Origin: Candidatus Falkowbacteria bacterium
GTDB taxonomy: Bacteria > Patescibacteriota > Patescibacteriia > Patescibacteriales > Patescibacteriaceae
Reading direction: 5' to 3'
NCBI GenBank assembly: GCA_016699775.1
Contig: CP065010.1
Location: forward strand, 806,001 to 870,000
DNA: 64,000 nucleotides
Part shown: in pieces, positions 13,401 to 20,238 of the stretch
Position numbering within the stretch: the first letter of the stretch is position 1
Layout of the letters: every line of letters starts with the position of its first letter
Made by a program: the position numbers and the translations under genes
Notes under the pieces: generated by a model
What the model saw: the letters and a program-made list of their open reading frames with translations, nothing else
Told to the model about the DNA's origin: nothing
Databases searched by the model: none

Positions 13401-16400
13401 CGCTACTTAATCCAACCAAACCTCCGCCATACGCAATAGCTCCAGCTCCACCGCTTGCACCACCAGCACCACCAACCGCTCTTGACGCACCTGCACCGCC
13501 AGTACCTCCAGTACCTGAACTACCTGAAGTTACTATTACCGCAACTGTAGAATGTGAGTCATCTTGAATAATTCCACCTAAGTTATGAGCTACAACTCCT
13601 CCACCATAAGCAACTCCACCTACACCGCCTCCACCACCAACTCCTCCAGCACCGCCAATTGCGCTGGCTCCACCCGTACCACCAACTGATCCATTAGCAC
13701 CGTTACCACCATTTCCACTGGTTGCAGTAACACTACCTGCTTCAATATATAAATTTGTAATTGTCGAAGTATTAAGACCAGCAATTCCACCAGCATAGGC
13801 AATTGCTCCAGCTCCGCCGGCACCACCGGTTGCTCCGATAGCACCCACATGACTTGAACCTCCGGCAGAACCATCGCCCGCAGCTCCAGGGTTAGCACCA
13901 TTTTTTCCATTACTTGCAGTAGCAGTTATATCACCACTTACGTAGGAATTACTTATAATATTAGTATTGTTTCCTACAATTCCACCGGCATAGGCAATCG
14001 CGCCGGCACCACCAGCACCACCATTACCTCCAGCAGCAGCAGTTGCAGAGTTAAATGTTGCCGTTGTCGCTCCGCCGTTTCCACCAATACCACCATTACC
14101 TGGAGTTCCACCGTTAGCTGTAATATTCGCTGTTGAATATGAAATACCTTGAATAACGCCAGTACTTTGACCAGCAATTCCTCCAGCATAAGCAATTCCT
14201 CCAGTGCCTCCGGCTCCACCAATTGCTCCAACACCTCCTATGGCATTTGTTCCACCTGTACCACCTGAACCACCGACACCGCCGTTTCCTCCGGCACCAC
14301 CAGTGACAGTAATATTTCCAGTATTATAAATTTCTGTAATTGGTCCAAGAATATAGTTACCAATAACACCTCCACCATAAGCAGCACCACCGGCTCCTCC
14401 GGCCGCACCAGCAGCTCCCGCTCCTCCAGTGGTTGAAGCAGCTCCAACTCCTCCGTTACCACCAGCACCACCAGCCCCACCAGCACCACCAGCTACTGTT
14501 ACATCACCGGTAGAATATGAATTAAAAATTTCTCCATTTGCAGTATACCCAACAACTCCACCAACATAAGCGATTCCACCTATTGCACCCACGCTTCCTG
14601 CAATACCTGCCAAACTCGTGGCACCAACTCCGCCGTTAGCTCCAGCTCCACCTGTTCCAGATGTTCCAGTTACGCTGCCCGTTGAGTAAACATCTAATAT
14701 TGAAGTTCCGGAATTACTTCCAACTACTCCACCAACATAAATAATTGCACCAGCAGTTGCAGTACCCGCTGCTCCCGCAAGTGCACCAGTTCCACCCGCT
14801 CCTCCTGCACCAGCTGCTCCTCCGGAACCTGCAATTCCAACAAGAGCACCGGTTGTATGATAGCTTTCTATAACTGCTAGGGTATTTCTTCCTGTAATAC
14901 CTCCAAGATTAATAATTTCACCTGCTCCTCCTGTACCTCCGGCTGCGCCAGCAATTCCAGTCAATCCGGCAACACCCACTCCTCCAGCACCACCAGCACC
15001 ACCCGTTGCATTTACTGCATTTGTTGAATACGAAGTTTCAATAATTCCTGTGTTATCTCCAACTAAACCCCCACCATATGATGATGTTACGTTTGCTGAA
15101 CCTCCGGTTCCAGATGCACCACCGGCACCATTAGCCCCCGATGATCCTTTGGCTCCACCTGATCCACCTGTTCCACCAACACCCCCAGTTCCACCAACAA
15201 CTGTAACTAATCCCGTTGATGAATTTGTTGTAATAGTAACTCCTGCATTAAGACCAATTAAACCACCGGCATTGCCTGATCCGCCTCCGCCACCAACACC
15301 ACCAGCCCCACCTGTTCCTCCAGTATGAGCTGTTCCAGAGCTTCCATTTCCTCCAACTCCCCCGCTTTGTCCGTTTATGCCCGAACCTCCATTTGCAGTA
15401 ACCGTACCAGTTGCATACACAATACTTGTTACACCAGTAATAACACCATCAGAACTATTAAGCGCTACCAATCCACCTGCGTACCCAATTCCTCCAGCTC
15501 CACCAGCACCACCAAGTCCTCCGGTAGCAGCAGTTCCTGTAGTTGCAGTAGCAGAAGCACCCGCAATACCTCCGGCTGAAGGAGTACCACCCGTACCACC
15601 CGTTGCCTGAACAACTCCAGTTGCATATGAACCATTTTGGATTGTTCCAAGATTATTTCCGATCAATCCTCCAGAATAGCTTGCACCACCAGCACCTCCA
15701 ACTCCACCAGCACCACCGACTCCACCAATCGCTGCTGTTCCACCATTTCCTCCATTGCCTGCGCTCCCGGCTGCACCACCTGTTCCACCTGTTGCTGTCA
15801 CAGTACCAGTCGCAAATGACTCTCTAATTCCTCCTGAGTTTACCCAACCAATTAATCCACCGACATAGGCTATACCTCCAGCGCCTGGTGCACCAACTGC
15901 ACCTCCGGCACCACCAATACCAGAGCCTGAGTTTGTTCCTCCAGTTCCACCATTTCCACTCGCACCACCGGTTCCACCCGTTCCAATAACTGTGACTGAA
16001 CTATCAGCAGTAATACTTCCTTGTTGAGAATATCCAACCAAGCCTCCAGCATATACTATGCCTCCAATTGCAACAGCGTTACTAGCTGATGCTCCGCCAG
16101 CTCCGGAAACAGTTCCACCACTCGTAGTGTTTCCTCCATTACCAGCGTTACCAGCTGCACCACCTGTACCACCAGTTCCAGTAACACTTCCATCAATACT
16201 GACATTTAAAATTGAACCAATATTATACCCCACCACTCCTCCAATATATAGAGCGCTACCAACCGTACCGGCCGTACCCGTACCTCCAGCCGTTGGAGTG
16301 GCACCCGAAGTACCGTCAGCTCCGTTACTACCATTACTACCGGCAGTTCCAATAGCCGTGATAGATACTCCGGTAAGAGAAACATTTTTTATACTATTAT

Positions 16401-19400
16401 TTGAATAACCAAAAAGTCCAACATAATTTTTTGTCGTTGAATTAATATACAAATTACTAATAGTATAATTATCACCATCAAAAATTCCACTATAGCTTGT
16501 TGTATTGTCTCCCACTGGAATAAAACCTTCACCAGAGTTCCATCCAGAAGTCACACTGGCATTAATAGCATTATTTAATTTATACGAACTGGAAAGGTTT
16601 GTTTTCATTCCCTGTAATCCATAGACATCAAAAACCATAAACGGATCAACGCTGATTCCCAAACCGGTATAACGTCTAAAAGTACCAGCCGTAACCGAAA
16701 AACTTCCGGTTGCGGAAAAAGTATTATTGGCCGGGTCAATGGCTGTAAATGTGGCGGCTGAAGTTTGAGAATAATCTCCGGATTGAGCGCCGGAATCAGT
16801 GATAGTTAAATCAGCGTTTTGGACTATTGTCCCGGTGTAACCACTAATACTCATTGAGCCAATACTAAAATTACTATCTATAGTTATGGTAGTAGCGGCT
16901 GATCCTGACGAAGCATCAAAAAAAACATTACTGGTAGCGTCAGGTAAATTAGCGATTCCCGGAGTTCCGTTTGAAGTTGATGCCCAGTGGTTGGCTGCAT
17001 CAGACCAATCTCCGGTTCCACCAACCCAATAAGCATTGGCCGGAGGGTCAATAATAAAATCAATATCAACATTACCAATAATTTTTAAATCAAAACTATC
17101 AGTTGGAGTTAAAAGGTTATTTAATACAATTCTATATTTTCCATCCTGATCAATTGGTGGATAAGCAGCCAGAAATTGATTATTCAAAGTATAGACTTCT
17201 ATATATGCTAGCTGATCAAGGTCACGTGGCTTAGCATAGATTGTTATATCTTTGGTATTATCCAATTCAGTATCAAAAGTTACACGAACATATTCGGTGT
17301 CATTTAAAGAGGCATAGACCTGATCTCGGGCTTTTACCAAGTCATAAATATCTTCAATTTTATTTTTCTGTGAATCTAAACGAAGGGCTCGAGAAATATA
17401 AATTATTTCAAACTTCTCTGTAGATAATTCCGGAATGATCCACTCGACAGTATCTAAGTAACCGTTATTATCAAAATCTTTTCCAGAAAAATGTACCAAT
17501 TGATTACCGTTAGTTTGCCATTTGATTTTTATTTGATTAAGCTGATCAACTTTCAACAGTTCAGGAATTTCAATATGTACTGGAATATCAACCATCAAGT
17601 CAGTTGCCTTTTGTTCTTCGGTTGCCGAGACTGTAACAATTTTACCAGTAGTCGTTGATTCAACAACCACTTTTGGTGGATCGACAATATAATCTATATC
17701 CAAGTTACCGATAATTTTTAAATCAAAAATATCTGTCGGTGTTTTTAGATCACGCAAAGAAATTATATATTTATCAGCTTGATCAATATTATCCAGTACT
17801 GTTACCAACTGACCCTCTGTTGTATAGACCTCAATAGAAGCGGACTGACCAGTGTGAGTTGGTGTAGCAAATAAAATAATGTCTCGTGTCTCATCAAGTA
17901 TATTTTCAAATTTCATTCGTACATATTGACCATCAAGCAATGAAACAGATTTTTCATCTTGCTGCGATATATATTCATAAATATCTTCTAAATTCTTTTT
18001 TGCTGAATCCAAACGCAAGGCTTTAAAAAGATACTGTACTTCAAAAGTTTGTTTTCCGGAGTGTGGAGCTAACCATTCAATATGATCAATCAACCCGTTT
18101 TGATTTTCATCATATGTCGTAAACTCTTTTTCAGGATTCACTGCATTGTCTGCATTTTCAGAATCTTGATTTTTCCAAAAAACTGAAATTGTATTTTTTT
18201 GTTCAATTTTAAACAATTCCGGAATTTCAATTCGCACTGGAACCAAAGCAACTGATTCAATGGATTTCTGAACCTCAGCCGCTGATACCGTTACTAATTT
18301 TCCGTTTTCAATTTCTTCGGTAGTGATTATTGGCGGATCAAGAATAAAATCAATCTCCACATTACCGATTATTTTGAAATCAAAAACATTTGCCGGAGTT
18401 TTTAAATCTCTTAAAAAGAGTCTATAGGTATCTTCGTGATCTATCAGAGGGGAAGTAGCAATTAACTCTCCTTCAATCGTATATAATTCAATCGTCGCAG
18501 ATTGGTCTGATTTTGTTGGTCGAGCATAGATTGAAATGTCTCGGGTATTTTCCAAAAGATGTTCAAAGGTCATTCGAACATATTCACCATCAGCCATTGA
18601 AACAAATTTTTCATCTTGTGAAAAAATATAGTCGTAAATATTCTCAAGACTTTTTTTCTCTGAGTCCAAACGAAGCGCTTTAAAAATATAACTTACTTCA
18701 AAAGTGTGATTTGGAGTCTCGGCTGAAATTTCCGGCACTACCCAATCCATAGAATCAAGCAATCCATTTTTATCATCATCAGTGACAGTGAAGTCTATTT
18801 TTTTATCTTCGTTATTTTTCCAGGTAAGATTAATTTTATTTTCTTGACCAACAGGATAGATTTCCGGAATTTCAATATGTACTGGAAAGTTAATTATTGG
18901 TGTAGTTAATTTTTGCTCATCAAGAAAAGAGACCGTGATTATTTTTCCGGTCGTTGTTGGTTGAATCAAAATTGTTGGAAGAAGATCTTTTTCTGTTTCT
19001 AAAATTTTTGGTTCATTATTCTCCTCAAGAATTGGATCAGGCTCGGGGACAATTATTGGCTCAATTGTTTCTTCAACTTTTTCCTCGTCAATCGGATCAG
19101 GCGCTGGAATAATTATTGGATCAATCACAGGCGCAGGCTCAACAATTGGATTTTCCGGAGGTGTGGAGTTTGAATTTTCTTCATTAGAAATATTTTCTTC
19201 GGTAGAGGAAGTAAAGTTATCAGTTTTCGAATTAGAATTGTTTGAAGAATTAACTTCAACTGATATTGGAGAGTCGGAAAGTGATTTAGTTTCTAACTCT
19301 TGGCTTGAAATAATAATTGGTAAATTTTCAGAAACATTAATCACCGGTGTATTTGTAATTTCCACCATTGAAGCATTACTATTTTCCAACAATAAACCAC

Positions 19401-19488
19401 TATCCAAAACAGCTTGCGCAGGATAGCTACCAACCAAAGAAATGGCAGTAATTATTATTAAAAATTTTTGTATACTTCTTAGCAACAT
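1411..19488 (-). CDS. Giant secreted repeat adhesin (Ca-loop modules, Gly-rich GLUG repeats, 13 fn3, 2 SH3b), ~6,025 aa
   Basis: A single uninterrupted frame of 18 kb. In order (approximate residues): signal peptide (1-27); acidic, Pro-rich linker (60-165); three tandem modules of about 210 residues (170-815), each with one DxDxNGxxD-like loop and an FKALRLDS-type motif; a YWVGGTGDWSD motif (about 820); about 49 Gly/Ala/Thr-rich repeats built round a GGLVG (GLUG-like) core (about 1040-4210); 13 fibronectin type III domains (about 4285-5450); an Ig-like segment; a run of 17 Gly (about 5560); an Ig-like domain; an unrecognised helical domain (about 5680-5880); and two bacterial SH3 domains at the C-terminus. 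SH3b domains commonly bind peptidoglycan; GLUG and fn3 repeats are typical of exported adhesins. I chose the ATG at 19488 because the promoter predicts an mRNA start at about 19490; an in-frame GTG lies at 19494. The function, attachment to a host cell or matrix, is inferred. Confidence 0.9.
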   Translation of the reverse strand: MLLRSIQKFLIIITAISLVGSYPAQAVLDSGLLLENSNASMVEITNTPVINVSENLPIIISSQELETKSLSDSPISVEVNSSNNSNSKTDNFTSSTEENISNEENSNSTPPENPIVEPAPVIDPIIIPAPDPIDEEKVEETIEPIIVPEPDPILEENNEPKILETEKDLLPTILIQPTTTGKIITVSFLDEQKLTTPIINFPVHIEIPEIYPVGQENKINLTWKNNEDKKIDFTVTDDDKNGLLDSMDWVVPEISAETPNHTFEVSYIFKALRLDSEKKSLENIYDYIFSQDEKFVSMADGEYVRMTFEHLLENTRDISIYARPTKSDQSATIELYTIEGELIATSPLIDHEDTYRLFLRDLKTPANVFDFKIIGNVEIDFILDPPIITTEEIENGKLVTVSAAEVQKSIESVALVPVRIEIPELFKIEQKNTISVFWKNQDSENADNAVNPEKEFTTYDENQNGLIDHIEWLAPHSGKQTFEVQYLFKALRLDSAKKNLEDIYEYISQQDEKSVSLLDGQYVRMKFENILDETRDIILFATPTHTGQSASIEVYTTEGQLVTVLDNIDQADKYIISLRDLKTPTDIFDLKIIGNLDIDYIVDPPKVVVESTTTGKIVTVSATEEQKATDLMVDIPVHIEIPELLKVDQLNQIKIKWQTNGNQLVHFSGKDFDNNGYLDTVEWIIPELSTEKFEIIYISRALRLDSQKNKIEDIYDLVKARDQVYASLNDTEYVRVTFDTELDNTKDITIYAKPRDLDQLAYIEVYTLNNQFLAAYPPIDQDGKYRIVLNNLLTPTDSFDLKIIGNVDIDFIIDPPANAYWVGGTGDWSDAANHWASTSNGTPGIANLPDATSNVFFDASSGSAATTITIDSNFSIGSMSISGYTGTIVQNADLTITDSGAQSGDYSQTSAATFTAIDPANNTFSATGSFSVTAGTFRRYTGLGISVDPFMVFDVYGLQGMKTNLSSSYKLNNAINASVTSGWNSGEGFIPVGDNTTSYSGIFDGDNYTISNLYINSTTKNYVGLFGYSNNSIKNVSLTGVSITAIGTAGSNGSNGADGTSGATPTAGGTGTAGTVGSALYIGGVVGYNIGSILNVSIDGSVTGTGGTGGAAGNAGNGGNTTSGGTVSGAGGASASNAVAIGGIVYAGGLVGYSQQGSITADSSVTVIGTGGTGGASGNGGTGGTNSGSGIGGAGGAVGAPGAGGIAYVGGLIGWVNSGGIRESFATGTVTATGGTGGAAGSAGNGGNGGTAAIGGVGGAGGVGGAGGASYSGGLIGNNLGTIQNGSYATGVVQATGGTGGTPSAGGIAGASATATTGTAATGGLGGAGGAGGIGYAGGLVALNSSDGVITGVTSIVYATGTVTANGGSGINGQSGGVGGNGSSGTAHTGGTGGAGGVGGGGGSGNAGGLIGLNAGVTITTNSSTGLVTVVGGTGGVGGTGGSGGAKGSSGANGAGGASGTGGSANVTSSYGGGLVGDNTGIIETSYSTNAVNATGGAGGAGGVGVAGLTGIAGAAGGTGGAGEIINLGGITGRNTLAVIESYHTTGALVGIAGSGGAAGAGGAGGTGALAGAAGTATAGAIIYVGGVVGSNSGTSILDVYSTGSVTGTSGTGGAGANGGVGATSLAGIAGSVGAIGGIAYVGGVVGYTANGEIFNSYSTGDVTVAGGAGGAGGAGGNGGVGAASTTGGAGAAGAAGGAGGAAYGGGVIGNYILGPITEIYNTGNITVTGGAGGNGGVGGSGGTGGTNAIGGVGAIGGAGGTGGIAYAGGIAGQSTGVIQGISYSTANITANGGTPGNGGIGGNGGATTATFNSATAAAGGNGGAGGAGAIAYAGGIVGNNTNIISNSYVSGDITATASNGKNGANPGAAGDGSAGGSSHVGAIGATGGAGGAGAIAYAGGIAGLNTSTITNLYIEAGSVTATSGNGGNGANGSVGGTGGASAIGGAGGVGGGGGVGGVAYGGGVVAHNLGGIIQDDSHSTVAVIVTSGSSGTGGTGGAGASRAVGGAGGASGGAGAIAYGGGLVGLSSGTINDSYATGSITVTGGGGGNPGSGGNGGSGTIGATGGANGGTDVAANVLLRAGGAAYAGGLLGYNTTNGIVQGVSYATGITTATGGAGGAGASGANGGNSSSAVAGAAGIAGISGGAGGIGVAGGLVGWNIAIVSDDSYASGNVSATGGAGGASGNAGSGGSSGAGIAGVAGVAGGTGGIGGISYGGGVIAYNGIIGTTISTVNSAGTITSIGGAGNSGGSGGTGGTGGSTTGAIGGTGGAGGAGGAGGISYGGGIAGVNIGLIRGVTYAITTITVVGGAAGNGGTGGDAGASGNIAGSTGATAGAGGTGGAGGATYVGGIVGDNSGVIISAAVTGSISASNKPGGNGGTGGAGGAGTLGTGGHNGGVGGAGGVGGASGNLFMGGLVGQGNGNISSSSSTSGTMTVSVSLGGGDGGVGGAGGASGASGRNGTPGAGGAGAVTGAVFVGGAIGHSSLADVVFDTIISSNHVVVNADAGGSGGAGTAGTNGAIGSVGGAGGAGGITQLTALNAGGLIGDIVGAGGSIVDSFATGNITVVGDNGGSGGVGGAGGAGAASMTGGAGAIGGAGGGGSNAYGGGLIGFATTNVYIGTSYATGNVTVTSGNGGVAGNGGAGGSGGSSSVGGAGAIGGAAGAGGISYTGGLAGFITSGSIVSSYSTGIVQGISGAGGVSGNGGAGGTGGSGAIGGIGAAGTVGAVGGANFTGGLVGDNSGTIQSSYHIIGAVTATSGAGGVGGSGGTGGASGSITNGTAAIGGAGAAGGLAGAVSAGGLIGRNNTVIALINSSYATTNVTSIGGAGGAGGLGGDGGDGSAGTNHIGGAGGIGGAGGSAPVTVAASLQAGGLVGQNVLGTITSSYAQTGTVTATGGAGGASAQGGLGGTGTALDGLAGAGGAGGAGGSIYVGGLVGYTTGVIQTTSYSKTEIVATGGAGTNGSDGRSGAVNSGVAGSAGGAGGASGILYVGGLVGYTTSDVVSSYASYHAGSGRGNITTTGGVTGTGGNGGNGGSALATGGAGGAGAIGGIGGIATGSFVGGVAGYSAVTGLFTTSYSEILTISGNEQPAGNGGNGGSGGLGIGAFNGGIGATGGAGGAGGVRSFGGLIGDNLGTIQGTSFSTVNIAVTGSTGGNGGTGGNGGTSGSTISSGTAAVGGAGGAGGAGAPTYGGGLVGRMTGTTQLLQILDSYATGSVTVTGGTGGIGGTGGTGGDGSTGTSTHIGSAGALGGAAGVGGEANAGGLVGLSNFTTGTSNFIHDYATGNVTANGGNAGTAGTSGNGGASRTTVAGGAGGGAVAAAAGGAAYAGGLVGNNRVTTGLSDNISSFATGTVTSTGGTGSTGSIGGNGANGAASSIGGAGGVGGTGGVGGEANSGGLAGYFSVTTGGSRSFGSYATGNSVVATGGTGGIGRSAGEPGSGGSGAAGGTVGAGGAGGVGGAAYAGGLTGQMSGGVFTTSSYSTKDVTANGGISGNGATGVVGGTGGSSANGGVGGAGGATGVGGGSFAGGLVASNTGIIGGTSYATGNVISNSGATGTPGVGGAGGVSGSISAGTAATGGAGGAGAAGGASYAGGLTANNAATGVIINSYATGNVTSLASNGANGATGGVGGDGSAGTGNHIGGAGGVGGAAGAGGASYSGGLIGNNISTTNTVNTSYSTGTTVTGTSGNGGTGGTGGAGGNPGSIGVGGIGGAGGAAGAGGVLYTGGFVGYNNGTIQLHSYSTTNVVGNVGSGGTGGAGGSGVNGFPGSGGNGAVGGAGGAATAGGAGGIGYGGGFVGWNNTSRTIKDSYTTGTLTLSGGAGGAGGAGGNGGDGGDGVTTFTGGTGGIAGASGAGTVGGIKYGGGFVGYNIGTINTINTVGNVSVTGSAGGVGGNGGNGGNGGDGGPSGTGGNGGAQGATAAAGAGGALHAGGLAGYNFTAGLIQNSWSAGNVTTVGGAGGVAGVRGISGTGGAGGTLAGGAGGAGITGGAGGAGGASFVGGLIGSNLTTGSFNTSYASGTVTMTGGNGATGGTGGKGGNGGAGGSGGSGNGGAGTVGFVGGVGGVGGAVTGGGLVGDNTGTISNAYALGSVTVTAGTPGNGGNGGDGGNGGAAGGGSAGANGNGANGGVGGAGASAFAGGLLGANATAVITNTYSIGVPTGTKTSGATGGAGGAAGTGGTGGSAGSSGAAGASSALQYVGGLTGNPTSGTYSSNYWDTTTSGKNNGVGNGADPGGMTGAITSVMKQQATYSGWDFTILPIWNIVETSTYPRFNFQTLPDPPTNIVAVRGNGEATITFTPPANNGGSAITSYTVTSSPGGFTGTGGSSPITVTGLTNGTAYTFTVTATNAIGTSIASATSNSVTPATVPDAPTIGTATGGNGQATVSFTPPINNGGSAITSYTVTSSPGGFTATGGASPLTVTGLTNGVSYTFTVTATNAVGTSSASGTSNSVGPATIPDAPTIGTATRGNGEATVTFTPPINNGGSAITSYTVTSSPGGFTGTGGASPITVTGLTNGTSYTFTVTATNAVGTSSASGTSNSVTPASVPGAPTIGTATRGNGEATITFSAPGSDGGSAITSYTVTSSPGGFTASGGSSPLTVTGLTNGTAYTFTVTATNAVGTGSASSASNSVTPATVPDAPTIGTATRGNGQATVTFTPPVFNGGSAITSYTVTSSPGGFTGTGGASPIVVTGLTNSVTYTFTVTATNDVGTSVASAASNPIVPATVPGAPTIGTATAGNGEATITFSAPGSDGGSAITSYTVTSSPGGFTASGGSSPLTVTGLTNGTAYTFTVTATNAVGTGSASSASNSVTPVTIPGAPTNVSAVRGNGEATITFTPPSSDGGSAITSYTVTSSPGGFTGTGGSSPITVTGLTNGTTYTFTVTATNAVGTGIASSTSNSVVPATVPDAPTIGTATRGNGQAIVTFTPPVNNGGSAITSYTVTSSPGGFTGTGGSSPITVTGLTNGTTYTFTVTATNAVGTSIASSASGGATPATVPDAPTIGTATRGNGEATITFTPPVNNGGSVITSYTVTSSPGGFTASGGASPLTITGLTNGTTYTFTVTATNAVGTSSSSGTSNSVVPATVPDAPTIGTATRGNGEATITFTPPVNNGGSVITSYTVTSSPGGFTASGGASPLTITGLTNGTTYTFTVTATNAVGTSSSSGTSNSVVPATVPDAPTIGTATRGNGEATITFTPPVNNGGSVITSYTVTSSPGGLTASGGASPITITGLTNGTAYTFTVTATNALGTSSASLASNSVTPATVPDAPTNLAAAIGDSSATLTWTAPAFDGGSAITSYTVTSSPGGFTASGSSPLTVTGLTNGVTYTFTATATNAIGTSSPSGTSNSVTPASVPDVPTNLAATIDDSSVDLSWTAPVSNGGSPITDYVVQYKLTVDGTWATFADGVSTTPATTVINLSNNNSYDFRVSAKNLVGTGSPSVSVSATPGSPAQVLIQSFPSLVVPNIGTAVRITNEGSTAYEYQYTWCVTTADNNFCGGGDDIFSSTAAKLIQPAENFDTTLNSTVPTAGNYWFHISVQFGSESSEAAQSFTATGTGGGGGGGGGGGGGGGGGTPPDITPPTNVSVTIAAGVAVINTTSVVLTMTAIGANYMMISDNSAFTGATWETYVTSKPWFLSPGNGVKNVFVKFKDLAGNESLVVSDSITLAIDSVTPPGNQRAIDVADDAVALTRILGIERHTNWEADNISRVIAIAQQSGVIINNYDLTVAVNFVTYGVSDVTIRQGWVERLKLVGDQLQTLGYINVYALNEISDGVKPNKRNVVYEQKQFSAVSQAFRTLVGRNYNPADLTDDLAWHTMMYRLRFPRNIVKENAAVAHYIKVFKRKPVSAFDWSVVRAWAYVLSGRGQVIIKETGNILVIKSTPTGWLRVRSAPSLTGTIMGSVYPNQRYTFSQEKNGWFNITISGNRKGWVSGQYVTVVSRATPEKITIPEPKKIIVPKAKTVTVQATPTGWLNVRSIPSTQGTIRTRVYPSQTYVYTKYEQGWYLITLNNGTTGWVTEQYVK
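3866..4504. repeat. Perfect 270-bp tandem repeat inside the fn3 region
   Basis: Reading the window by eye, bases 3866-4135 and 4136-4405 are identical, and the identity continues in a third copy to 4504, where it breaks. The period of 270 bp is exactly one fibronectin type III domain (90 residues), so the frame is kept. The flanking fn3 units share the period but differ at many synonymous sites. This implies very recent duplication or gene conversion of these domains, or possibly an assembly artefact. Confidence 0.92.
6870..16380. repeat. About 49 degenerate Gly-rich GLUG-type repeats (~195 bp each)
   Basis: The repeats lie inside the giant gene. Each unit of about 65 residues has a Gly-rich arm made of GGX tripeptides (GGAGGAGGNGG style), then a (Y/F)(A/V/G)GG(L/I/V)(V/I)G core, then a short strand and a YATG-like turn. 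I counted 49 cores by hand. The arms contain almost no charged residues. On the plus strand this appears as low-complexity cca/cac-rich DNA. The array ends with a non-repeat cap containing SNYWDTTTSGK. Confidence 0.9.
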
Positions 19489-19496
19489 ATTCACAT

Positions 19497-19525
19497 ATTA
19501 TACCAACTAACGGTAATACTGTAAA
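19497..19525 (-). promoter_or_regulatory. Promoter of the giant adhesin gene (leaderless)
   Basis: On the minus strand TTTACA (19525-19520) is followed after exactly 17 nt by TATAAT (19502-19497). Eight bases separate the -10 box from the ATG at 19488, so transcription should begin within 1-3 nt of the start codon. No Shine-Dalgarno sequence is present. Confidence 0.75.
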
Positions 19526-19707
19526 ATAAAAATGACCTACAACGCATGAGTTCTTCTCCCTTGCAAAAATTTGATCAAAAAAAACAAAAAATGGATGCTT
19601 ACTTTGATAATTTTATGGTATCAAGTTGCTTAAGATAAAGTATCCGTTATCAGGTACTAGAAAATTGTAAAAATAGATAAAAAAGTATGTCTTTTTGAGC
19701 TAATAAT

Positions 19708-19732
19708 TAAACGTCAGAAAAATTGACGTTTA
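19708..19732. promoter_or_regulatory. Inverted repeat overlapping the -35 box of the TrmB-like gene (candidate operator)
   Basis: TAAACGTCA (19708-19716) and TGACGTTTA (19724-19732) form a perfect 9-bp inverted repeat with a 7-nt spacer. The right arm contains most of the -35 hexamer of the plus-strand promoter. Such a position suits autorepression by the gene just downstream. The hairpin is followed by T-rich DNA, so a terminator reading is possible, but no plus-strand gene upstream would need one. Confidence 0.6.
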
Positions 19733-19751
19733 TTTTTTACCCTGATATAAT
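19723..19751 (+). promoter_or_regulatory. Promoter of the TrmB-like regulator (leaderless)
   Basis: TTGACG (19723-19728), a 17-nt spacer and a perfect TATAAT (19746-19751). Eight bases separate it from the ATG at 19760, mirroring the divergent giant-gene promoter. The predicted transcription start (about 19758) supports the ATG at 19760 over the one at 19754. Confidence 0.8.
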
Positions 19752-19759
19752 ATATGTAT

Positions 19760-20218
19760 ATGAATATAGAAAAATTAGTTTCAATCGGAATGTCACCTAA
19801 AGAAGCAATACTCTATTTAACTGCTTTGCACGAAGGAACTTCCTCAATAACACACTTAGCCAAGAAGGCAAATGTAAAACGGCCAACGGCTTATCTTATT
19901 ATTGATGACTTATTAAAAAGACATTTATTAATCGAGGTCCCCTTTGGAAGGCTCACTCACTACCAGGCGGCTGACCCAATTATTCTAGCCAAAGAAATTG
20001 AATTAAAAAGAACAATCACCGCACATGTATTACCTGAACTAAAATCCTTATATAAATATGGTCTTACAACCAAAAAAATAAAAATATATAAAAGTAACAA
20101 AAACATAATTCAAAAAAAGATAGATATAGAAAATACACAAAATACCAAAAAAGTATTTTTACAGCCAGCAGTTTTTTCTTTTCATTTACAAAAAAGAAGT
20201 AATATATTTTTTTATTGA
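19760..20218 (+). CDS. TrmB-like winged-helix transcriptional regulator, short form
   Basis: A protein of 152 residues. Residues 1-75 form a winged helix-turn-helix of the TrmB type: an N-terminal helix with IGMSPKEAILYLTAL, then a recognition region around ANVKRPTAYLIIDDLL and a wing ending in LTHYQAA. A helical linker follows (about 75-105). Family members normally continue into a ligand-binding domain, but here only a short basic, Asn/Lys-rich tail remains (IKIYKSNKN and beyond), so this is a short or truncated form. It is transcribed divergently from the giant adhesin, and an inverted repeat overlaps its promoter, so control of itself and possibly of the adhesin is plausible but inferred. 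The start at 19760 is preferred on promoter position. Confidence 0.75.
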   Translation: MNIEKLVSIGMSPKEAILYLTALHEGTSSITHLAKKANVKRPTAYLIIDDLLKRHLLIEVPFGRLTHYQAADPIILAKEIELKRTITAHVLPELKSLYKYGLTTKKIKIYKSNKNIIQKKIDIENTQNTKKVFLQPAVFSFHLQKRSNIFFY

Positions 20219-20238
20219 GGACTTTTTAAACCAAGTAT

